Positions 1-5,941 of a stretch of DNA of 9,853 bases are shown here, piece by piece. The DNA lies in the NCBI GenBank assembly GCA_017380275.1, contig JAFOEH010000081.1, positions 1 through 9,853 on the forward strand, in the 5' to 3' direction. Position 1 is the stretch's first letter; every line of letters starts with the position of its first letter. Origin of the DNA: Alistipes sp. (GTDB lineage: Bacteria; Bacteroidota; Bacteroidia; Bacteroidales; Rikenellaceae). Below the pieces are notes generated by a model. That model ran no database searches, had not been told where the DNA came from, and worked only from the letters and a program-made list of their open reading frames with translations. The position numbers were made by a program, and so were the translations under genes.

Positions 1-912
1 GCACAGAACAACCGCTCGCTTTTGATCATCGCCGAGGATGTCGATGGCGAGGCTCTGTCGGCATTGGTTGTTAATAAGTTGCGCGGCACGCTGAAGGTTG
101 CAGCTTGCAAGGCTCCCGGCTTTGGCGATCGTCGTAAGGATATGCTTGAGGATATCGCAATTCTCACTGGCGGTACGGTTATCTCGGGCGATAAGGGTAT
201 GAAGCTCGAGGATGCTACCATCGAGTTGCTTGGCTCTGCCGAGAAGGTTTCGATGAACAAGGAGACCACCGTTATCGTTGACGGCTGCGGCGAGAAGGAG
301 GCTATCTCGGCTCGTATCGCACAGATTCGCGCAAGCCTGGAGAACGCTAAGTCGGACTACGACCGTGAGAAGTTGCAGGAGCGTCTGGCGAAGCTCTCTG
401 GTGGTGTTGCCGTACTCTACGTTGGTGCAGCTACCGAGGTTGAGATGAAGGAGAAGAAGGATCGCGTGGACGATGCTCTGGCTGCAACGCGTGCGGCTGT
501 TGAGGAGGGTATCGTACCGGGTGGTGGCGTAGCCTACATCCGTGCAGTTGCAGCGCTGGAGAATATGAAGGGTGCAAACGAGGACGAGACCACCGGTATC
601 CAGATCGTTAAGCGCGCTATCGAGGAGCCTCTGCGCCAGATTGTTGCCAACGCTGGCGGCGAGGGTTCGGTAGTTGTGAACAAGGTGAAGGAGAGCCAGG
701 GCACGATGGGTTACAACGCTCGCGAGGATCGCTACGAGGATATGCTCGCTGCGGGTATCATCGACCCCACGAAGGTATCGCGTGTAGCGTTGGAGAACGC
801 TGCTTCAATCGCTTCGATGTTCCTCACCACCGAGTGTGTATTGGCCGACAAGAAGACGGAGGCCCCCGCAATGCCGATGCCTCAGGGCGGCGGTATGGGC
901 GGTATGATGTAG
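1..912 (+). CDS. groEL: Chaperonin GroEL (Hsp60), C-terminal part, 5' end outside window
   Basis: This is the last 303 codons of the 60-kDa chaperonin, which forms a double heptameric ring and, with GroES, folds cytosolic proteins using ATP. The reading frame is open from base 1, so the TTG at 22 is an internal codon and not the start. Visible GroEL signatures are [13 protein letters not shown] and KAPGFGDRR of the apical domain, [16 protein letters not shown] with the second Asp (the ATP-hydrolysis Asp398 in E. coli), GIVPGGG of the nucleotide pocket, and [19 protein letters not shown] near the end. The protein ends in the Gly-Met-rich tail GGGMGGMM. GroEL is normally about 540-548 residues, so roughly the first 240 are missing. 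groES is usually just upstream and is not visible. Identity is essentially certain. Confidence 0.98.
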   Translation, partial: AQNNRSLLIIAEDVDGEALSALVVNKLRGTLKVAACKAPGFGDRRKDMLEDIAILTGGTVISGDKGMKLEDATIELLGSAEKVSMNKETTVIVDGCGEKEAISARIAQIRASLENAKSDYDREKLQERLAKLSGGVAVLYVGAATEVEMKEKKDRVDDALAATRAAVEEGIVPGGGVAYIRAVAALENMKGANEDETTGIQIVKRAIEEPLRQIVANAGGEGSVVVNKVKESQGTMGYNAREDRYEDMLAAGIIDPTKVSRVALENAASIASMFLTTECVLADKKTEAPAMPMPQGGGMGGMM

Positions 913-933
913 TCATCCCTCCGAAATATAACG

Positions 934-965
934 ATAGGGTGCCGATTTGGCACCCTATTTTTTTT
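934..965 (+). terminator. Intrinsic terminator of groEL
   Basis: A perfect 10-bp stem (ATAGGGTGCC at 934-943 pairing with GGCACCCTAT at 949-958) has a 5-base loop GATTT and runs into T958-965. It lies 21 bp after the groEL stop, so it should end the groES/groEL message. Its T-tract continues directly into the -33 box of the next promoter. Confidence 0.93.
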
Positions 966-992
966 GAATGAGGCGGAAAAAAATTAACTTTG
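963..992 (+). promoter_or_regulatory. Bacteroidota-type promoter of the ThuA-domain gene
   Basis: TAACTTTG at 985-992 matches the Bacteroidota primary-sigma -7 consensus TAnnTTTG exactly. TTTG at 963-966 sits 18 bp upstream, close to the -33 TTTG element and usual spacing. The start of transcription would fall near 998-1001. The ATG at 968 would then be untranscribed, which supports a later translation start (1001 or 1010) and a very short leader. This is a consensus match only; no start site has been measured. Confidence 0.72.
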
Positions 993-1009
993 TAGAAATA
1001 ATGACTCCT

Positions 1010-1924
1010 ATGAAACGATTTTTTCTCCTTCTCGCACTCTTTGTCGCGGTAGCAACCGCCCCCGCCTACTCACGCAAGCCCATCAAGGCGCTTATCGTAT
1101 CGGGACAGAACAACCACAATTGGCAGGTGAGCCACCTCGTGCTGCAGCAGATTCTCAACAACTCTGGCCTTGCCGAGGCCGACATCGCGCTGACCGCACC
1201 CGCAGGTGGCGATATGAGTTCGTTTGCGCCCGACTTCAGCAAGTACGACGTTGTCGTGCTGGATTATAATGGCGACCGCTGGCCCGCGAAGACCGACGAG
1301 GCATTCCTTGAATTTGTCCGCCGAGGTGGTGGTGTTGTGATCTACCACGCCGCCGACAACGCCTTCGCCGAGTGGGAGGAGTTTAATAGGATTATCGCTC
1401 TCGGAGGCTGGGAAGGCAGAACGGAAAGCGCCGGCCCCTACTACTACCTTGTCGATGGCCGCCCCACGCTCGACCGAAGCAAGGGTCCTGGCGGCTCGCA
1501 CGGCTCCGAGCGCGAGTACCCGATGCACTGCCGCAAGGCCGACCACCCCATAACCAAGGGCCTGCCCGACAATTGGATGCACGCTCGCGACGAGATGTAC
1601 GACCGTATGCGCGGCCCCGCCAACATCAAGGATCTGCTCTACTCGGGCTATGCCGACGCCTCGAAGGGCGGCTCAGGACGCGAGGAGCCGTTGGTATTTA
1701 CGGTTGATTATGGCAAGGCTCGCATCTTCCACCTTATGCTTGGTCACTGTGGCCCGACGGCCGAGAACAACCCCGCTATGCAGTGCGCTGGCTTCCAGAC
1801 GCTGCTGCTGCGCGGTGTGGAATGGACGGCTACGGGCAAGGTTACGCAGCCCGTGCCCGAGGATTTCCCTTCGGCCGAGAGAGTATCGCTTCGCAAGGAT
1901 TATAAAGCTCCTGCCGAGCAATAG
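1010..1924 (+). CDS. Secreted ThuA-domain protein
   Basis: From the ATG at 1010 this is 304 residues. An in-frame ATG at 1001 is an alternative; the one at 968 lies upstream of the predicted transcription start and would place charged residues before the signal peptide. Residues 1-21 are a signal peptide (Lys-Arg, hydrophobic core, small residues before Ser21), with no lipobox Cys, so periplasmic export is likely. The rest matches the trehalose-utilisation ThuA family (PF06283), which has a class I glutamine-amidotransferase-like fold: KALIVSGQNNH at 26-36, GGGVVIYHAADNAF at 106-119, HPITKGLP at 179-186, a His-x-x-Asp-Glu-x-Tyr stretch at 191-197, FHLMLGH at 240-246, and LLRGVEWTATG near the end. 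The amidotransferase Cys nucleophile position appears to carry His113. Rhizobial ThuA acts in 3-keto-disaccharide metabolism. The substrate here is unknown and no partner dehydrogenase is adjacent. Confidence 0.85.
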   Translation: MKRFFLLLALFVAVATAPAYSRKPIKALIVSGQNNHNWQVSHLVLQQILNNSGLAEADIALTAPAGGDMSSFAPDFSKYDVVVLDYNGDRWPAKTDEAFLEFVRRGGGVVIYHAADNAFAEWEEFNRIIALGGWEGRTESAGPYYYLVDGRPTLDRSKGPGGSHGSEREYPMHCRKADHPITKGLPDNWMHARDEMYDRMRGPANIKDLLYSGYADASKGGSGREEPLVFTVDYGKARIFHLMLGHCGPTAENNPAMQCAGFQTLLLRGVEWTATGKVTQPVPEDFPSAERVSLRKDYKAPAEQ

Positions 1925-1927
1925 CAA

Positions 1928-2683
1928 TCATCGATTCATCAATACGCGCTTGCAGTTATCCTTCATCCGCCTACGCTCAATCTCCATCAGACGCTGCACC
2001 ATCCCCTGTAATTGGAATAGGTCGTGATCGCGGCTCTTCAGGTCGGCGTACCGCCCCAAGATGTAAAAATAAGCCTCGGGGCTACACTCGAATTTGCTCA
2101 TATTGGCCAACCGCTCGCGCGACGTAAGCCGCCGCTTGAAATCCATACGGTTAATGTCGATAAGCTGAAAATCGTACTCGCCCGGCCACACCTCGCGATA
2201 GAGGATATTGGAGATATTAAGGTCGTGATGCACCACGCCCCGATCGTGCAGGCTAATCAGAAACTCGGTCAGCGCATCCAGTAGCGGTATTATCTCCGCC
2301 GCATCGCGGCCACGAATCTCCTCCACAGAGTGATAGTCGGAGTAGGCCGAGACAAAATAACTCCCCGCCAGCAAACCCCGCTCCCAAAAATCGGCCGCCG
2401 CGACAGGCTCGGGCGTACCTATGCCGAGCAATGCGAGTCGCTCGGCGTGGCTAAAGGCGCGCATCGACTTACTCGCCCGCAAACGACCATAGGCCACGCG
2501 ATTGACGAGCGAGAGGTGGCGAAAACTCTTCACCACCAAATGCTCGCCTGCAACACTAACCTCGCGCACATCGTTGCGGATGTTGCGCAAGATGCGCTCA
2601 TAGGGCATCGACTCGAAATTCCGATGCAGCCCGCGCACGAATCCCTCCAGATGGGCATATCGGGGATTGATCAAGAGTCTCAT
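1928..2683 (-). CDS. Lipopolysaccharide (Kdo/WaaP-type) kinase family protein
   Basis: This is a 251-residue protein with the small protein-kinase-like fold of the LPS kinase family (PF06293; KdkA/WaaP/InaA relatives). These enzymes phosphorylate Kdo or heptose of the LPS inner core at the cytoplasmic face of the inner membrane. Kinase landmarks are the ATP-binding Lys52 in LVVKSF, a candidate helix-C Glu81 in SHAERL, the catalytic loop VHHDLNISNIL with Asp154 and Asn159, and the metal-binding Asp176 in LIDINR, which replaces DFG. There is no signal peptide or membrane segment. Its ATG overlaps the tatA stop as ATGA, so translation is probably coupled to tatA. It converges on the ThuA gene with 3 bp between stops and no visible terminator. 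The family assignment is firm. The substrate, most plausibly Kdo in Bacteroidota LPS, is inferred. Confidence 0.87.
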   Translation of the reverse strand: MRLLINPRYAHLEGFVRGLHRNFESMPYERILRNIRNDVREVSVAGEHLVVKSFRHLSLVNRVAYGRLRASKSMRAFSHAERLALLGIGTPEPVAAADFWERGLLAGSYFVSAYSDYHSVEEIRGRDAAEIIPLLDALTEFLISLHDRGVVHHDLNISNILYREVWPGEYDFQLIDINRMDFKRRLTSRERLANMSKFECSPEAYFYILGRYADLKSRDHDLFQLQGMVQRLMEIERRRMKDNCKRVLMNR

Positions 2684-2877
2684 TTCTTATCCTCTACCAT
2701 CTCCTTGATCTGCTCGGTTTCGCTATTTACCGCATCCTTGAAATCGCGTATTCCGCGCCCCAGTCCCTTCATCAGTTCGGGCAGCTTCTTACCGCCAAAG
2801 AGCAACAAAAGGACAAAAACAATAAGCAGCAGCTCACTGCCTCCAATTCCACCAATAAACAAAAAATCCATAGACAT
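2680..2877 (-). CDS. tatA: Twin-arginine translocase subunit TatA/TatE
   Basis: This 65-residue protein is the pore-forming subunit of the Sec-independent Tat pathway, which exports folded proteins across the inner membrane with TatC. It has the standard layout: a short periplasmic N-terminus with the conserved Gly-Ser-Glu before the membrane segment, a hydrophobic helix at about 14-28, the hinge FGGKKLPEL at 27-35, an amphipathic helix to about 50 (LMKGLGRGIRDFKDAV), and a charged tail. A second ATG at 2871 would remove two residues and is equally plausible. It is the first gene of a pair with the LPS kinase, overlapping it by 4 bp. No tatC is adjacent, although tatA and tatC often cluster in other genomes. 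TatB is generally absent in this phylum, so a single TatA type may do both jobs. Confidence 0.94.
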   Translation of the reverse strand: MSMDFLFIGGIGGSELLLIVFVLLLLFGGKKLPELMKGLGRGIRDFKDAVNSETEQIKEMVEDKK

Positions 2878-2903
2878 ATTATATTTTTACGTTTTCGGTT
2901 AAG

Positions 2904-2930
2904 CAAATTTACAAAATCAGCAGATGATTT
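2904..2930 (-). promoter_or_regulatory. Probable tatA promoter with a dyad just upstream of the -7 box
   Basis: On the minus strand TAAATTTG (2911-2904) matches the -7 consensus TAnnTTTG and would start transcription about 20 bases before the tatA ATG. A clear -33 TTTG at normal spacing is not seen. Directly upstream (2930-2914), in the spacer, lies a perfect inverted repeat AAATCA-N5-TGATTT, placed where a repressor could bind; a further perfect palindrome CTCGCGCGAG is at 2932-2941. The rest of the gap up to the terminator at 3054 shows no coding potential or recognisable RNA. Confidence 0.55.
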
Positions 2931-3053
2931 CCTCGCGCGAGTGTACCTATCGACCACTCCGTCACACCTCGCATATAGCGATTGCGGCCAAAAGCCCTAT
3001 TTATGCAACAAAAAGAACAATCGCACAAAATTGACCTTTTAATCCATATGTAT

Positions 3054-3089
3054 ACAAAAAGGGCCTACCGCGCATTACGGTAGGCCCTT
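3054..3089 (-). terminator. Intrinsic terminator after the GH88 gene
   Basis: Read on the minus strand, AAGGGCCTACCG (3089-3078) pairs perfectly over 12 bp with CGGTAGGCCCTT (3070-3059). The loop is 7 bases and the tail is TTTTTGT, whose first two T belong to the stem. It lies 18 bp past the GH88 stop and should end the whole bamD-to-GH88 transcript. Confidence 0.92.
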
Positions 3090-3107
3090 CAGTCTATTTA
3101 TACTATC

Positions 3108-4253
3108 TTACAAAGCGAGATATCTCATCGCAGCCTCAATAAAGTAGTAATCGCCGTAAGTCAGCGGCACATCCACCTCTGTTCCGGCAGGAAGATGTCC
3201 CGTGCCGTGGCGCAAAATGAAGTTACCATTCTCGCCCGCAGGTGCAAGATATGCCTCCGAGCAGAGCGAACGGAGCTGACGCTCGGCCGTTGTTAGATAC
3301 AACTCATTGTTAGTCAAGCCATAAAGCTCAATCAAGGCCGACGCCATAATCGAGCCTGCCGACGAATCCTTCATCTGCTGCTCGGCATCGAAATCCCAGT
3401 TGGGGATAGCATCCTCGGGAAGACGCGGAATCACATAGTCGGCAATCTTCACCGCCTGCTCCAGATAGCGCTCCAAGCCCGTTATGCGATACATCATCGT
3501 GTAGCCATACAAGCCCCACACCTGACCACGCGCCCAAGCCGATCCATCGGCCAAGCCCTGCGCCGTGCGCTTGTCGGTAACCTCGCCCGTAAGCTCGTTG
3601 TAAGTTACAACGTGGTAAGAGCTGTTATCCTCGCGGAAGTGGTTCTCCAGTGTGGTGTCGGCGTGACGGCGTGCGATGTCGCTATAACCGCTCCACTCCA
3701 GCATCTCGAGGTTCATCATATTGTCGATGATGACGATATAGTCCAATTCGGGATTCTCCTTGCGGCCCGTATTCCACGAACGGATGGCACCTACGGTCGG
3801 ATTAAATCGTGTTGCGAGTGAGGCCGAAGCCTCGTTGATGATACCCTTGTAGGACTCGTTGCCCGTCAGACGGTAGCCGTTACCATACGAGCAGAAGACC
3901 ATAAAACCCAAATCGTGCGTACCGCGATAATCCTTGAGCGACTCCAGACGCGCTGTGAAGTGCTCGGCATACTCACGCAGCTTGTCATCGCCCGTATGCT
4001 CATACAGCAGCCACAACGAGCCAGGGAAGAAACCACTTGTCCACCAGCGGATGTTAGCGGTTACTATTTCGCCGTTCTCGTAGGTCTTAGGCATCTCGCC
4101 CTCGCGATTGAGCATATACTCGGCCTGCGCCTTCTCGTGCTCGACGGCGAGCTCAAGAGTCGCCTTAAGTGTTTGTTTCAACTGCTGACGCTCCGAACAA
4201 CCTGTAATGATTACGGTAGCGACCACTGCAGCCACTAATAGTAGTCTCTTCAT
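3108..4253 (-). CDS. GH88 unsaturated glucuronyl hydrolase, lipoprotein
   Basis: This 381-residue member of glycoside hydrolase family 88 removes the 4,5-unsaturated uronic acid that polysaccharide lyases leave at the non-reducing end of oligosaccharides, by hydration of the double bond. The N-terminus is a lipoprotein signal with lipobox ITGC (Cys19), so the enzyme should be anchored in the periplasm or on the outer membrane. Residues after Cys19 (SERQQ) give no clear surface-export signal. Catalytic candidates are Asp114 in THDLGFM and Asp177 in IIDNMMN; their spacing fits Asp88 and Asp149 of the Bacillus enzyme. DGSAWARGQVWGLYGY at 236-251 and TYGDYYFIEA at 365-374 are family hallmarks. 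Length is typical. It begins 21 bp after recN with no visible promoter, so it probably shares the recN transcript. No lyase, sulfatase or SusC/D gene is nearby, so the substrate (host glycosaminoglycan or plant/algal uronide) is open. Confidence 0.93.
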   Translation of the reverse strand: MKRLLLVAAVVATVIITGCSERQQLKQTLKATLELAVEHEKAQAEYMLNREGEMPKTYENGEIVTANIRWWTSGFFPGSLWLLYEHTGDDKLREYAEHFTARLESLKDYRGTHDLGFMVFCSYGNGYRLTGNESYKGIINEASASLATRFNPTVGAIRSWNTGRKENPELDYIVIIDNMMNLEMLEWSGYSDIARRHADTTLENHFREDNSSYHVVTYNELTGEVTDKRTAQGLADGSAWARGQVWGLYGYTMMYRITGLERYLEQAVKIADYVIPRLPEDAIPNWDFDAEQQMKDSSAGSIMASALIELYGLTNNELYLTTAERQLRSLCSEAYLAPAGENGNFILRHGTGHLPAGTEVDVPLTYGDYYFIEAAMRYLAL

Positions 4254-4274
4254 ATATGTGTGGATTAAGGTTTG

Positions 4275-5939
4275 TTAAAAGAGGGTCGTCTTAGGCTCTA
4301 CTCCCAGTAGCAGTCGAGCCTGCGAGAGTGCTGCCGACGAGATCTCACTGCCCGACAGCATCTTGGCAATCTCCGTTACGCGCTCCTCATCGCTTAGACG
4401 CGCAAGGTTAGTGCGGCTATCTTGCTTATATACTACGAAGTGTGACTCACCCTTCGATGCCACCTGCGGAAGATGCGTTATGGCCACCACCTGCATATTC
4501 TCGCCCAAAGAGTTGATTATATCGCCCATAGCATCGGCAATGCGGCCCGAGACACCGGTATCAATCTCATCAAAGATGATAGTCGGGAGCTTGGACTTCT
4601 GCGCCAGAAGTGCCTTGAGCGACAACATAACACGCGAAATCTCACCGCCCGAAGCAATCTTCTCTACAGGCTGGGGTGCAATGCGACCATTGGCCGAGAA
4701 CATATAGCGGATACGGTCCATACCAGAGTGCAGAAGCTCCTCCGAAGCCGTGACCTCAATCTCGAAACGGGCCTCAGCCATACCGAGCTGCGTGAGCATC
4801 TGAACGATGCTCTGCGACATCTTCGACGATGCCTTCTCGCGCAGGGTGTGAATCTTGGCGGCACGCTTCTCGGCCTTCGAGCGAAGCGATGCAATCTTCT
4901 GACGCTGAGCCTCGATACGCTCATCGCTATGGGTGATGGCAGAGAGCTGCTCCGAAAGGCGCGCACCCACTTCCATAAGCTCTTCCAAATTGGCCACGCG
5001 GTGCTTCTGACACATCGAGTAGATAAGATTTACCCTGTCTGTTAGGCGTTGCAGACGCTCGGGGTCGGCCTCGATGCGCTCGCTGTCGTCGGCAACCTGC
5101 TGTCCCAGATCCTTCAGCTCGGCAACCACAGAGCGCAGACGTGTACAGACCTCCTCACCAGCAGGATAGTTAGCGCTGACGTGCGCAATGGCGCTCTCGC
5201 CCGCGGAGAGTTGCTCCAGAACACCCACCTCATCGGCATCAAGGATGTTGCGCAGCGTCGCTAACGCCTCGCCAATCTGATCGGCATTCTCCAGAACGGC
5301 AAGCTCGGCCTCAGCCTCGGCCAGCTCACCCGCCTTGAGTGCGGCGGCATCGAACTCCTCGACCTGATATCGCAGCCACTCCTCATCACGTTTGAGCGAC
5401 TCGGCATCGGCAATCATCTGCTCCAGCTCCCGACGAGCGGCACTAAGCTCTGCAAAAATCGCACGGTACTCCTCAACAGCCTCGGTAGCATCGGCAACCG
5501 TATCAAGGGCCGAGATGCGGAAGGCCTCGTCTGAAAGGATCATATTACGATGCTGGGAGTGGATATCGATAAGGCGCACGCCCAGCTCGCGCAAGGCGCT
5601 CAGTTGCACGGGCATATCGTTCACGAAGGCTCGGCTCTTTCCCGCAGGGGAGATGACACGACGGATAACCGTCTGCGGCTCGTAGTCCAGATCATTCTCC
5701 TCAAACAGAGACTCCAGCCCATAGCCATCAATGTCGAATGTGCCCTCGATAATGCAGTTGCGGCCCTCGTCGCGGATGGTTCCGCTCTCGTTCTTATTGC
5801 CGAGCAGCAGGCCCAGCGCTCCGAGCAGAATCGACTTACCCGCACCCGTCTCTCCTGTGATGATATTGAGGTGGGGGTCGAGTTCCAGATCGAGCTTATC
5901 GATCAACGCATAATTCTCTATCGAGAGTCGTCGCAACAT
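4275..5939 (-). CDS. recN: DNA repair protein RecN
   Basis: This 554-residue SMC-like ATPase acts early in recombinational repair of double-strand breaks. It has the split ATPase: Walker A GETGAGKS at 29-36 in the N-terminal half, then ABC signature SGGE at 430-433, Walker B IIFDEIDTG at 454-462, and the switch His in AITHLPQVAS at about 486-495. Between them, about residues 150-370 are Glu-, Ala- and Leu-rich and predicted to be coiled coil, with a likely turn between. The length matches E. coli RecN (about 550). Its ATG lies 2 bp after the coaBC stop and its own stop is 21 bp before the GH88 start, so it is an internal operon gene. In E. coli recN is SOS-regulated; no LexA-like site is seen here. 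All motifs are intact. Confidence 0.98.
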   Translation of the reverse strand: MLRRLSIENYALIDKLDLELDPHLNIITGETGAGKSILLGALGLLLGNKNESGTIRDEGRNCIIEGTFDIDGYGLESLFEENDLDYEPQTVIRRVISPAGKSRAFVNDMPVQLSALRELGVRLIDIHSQHRNMILSDEAFRISALDTVADATEAVEEYRAIFAELSAARRELEQMIADAESLKRDEEWLRYQVEEFDAAALKAGELAEAEAELAVLENADQIGEALATLRNILDADEVGVLEQLSAGESAIAHVSANYPAGEEVCTRLRSVVAELKDLGQQVADDSERIEADPERLQRLTDRVNLIYSMCQKHRVANLEELMEVGARLSEQLSAITHSDERIEAQRQKIASLRSKAEKRAAKIHTLREKASSKMSQSIVQMLTQLGMAEARFEIEVTASEELLHSGMDRIRYMFSANGRIAPQPVEKIASGGEISRVMLSLKALLAQKSKLPTIIFDEIDTGVSGRIADAMGDIINSLGENMQVVAITHLPQVASKGESHFVVYKQDSRTNLARLSDEERVTEIAKMLSGSEISSAALSQARLLLGVEPKTTLF

Positions 5940-5941
5940 CT

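Noticed and set aside
968..1009. Upstream ATG of the ThuA gene at 968
   Set aside because: It lies before the predicted transcription start and would put a charged, non-signal stretch ahead of a good signal peptide.
2330..2902. A 190-codon plus-strand frame over the kinase and tatA
   Set aside because: It is antisense to two well-supported genes, has no recognisable motif, and its start is not preceded by a promoter.
2920..2985. A tRNA-like stretch on the minus strand (GAGTG/CACTC arm with GGTCGATAGG loop)
   Set aside because: There is no matching acceptor stem, no T-arm GGTTCGA-like sequence and no usable anticodon arm, so it is not a tRNA; at most a chance or relic similarity.
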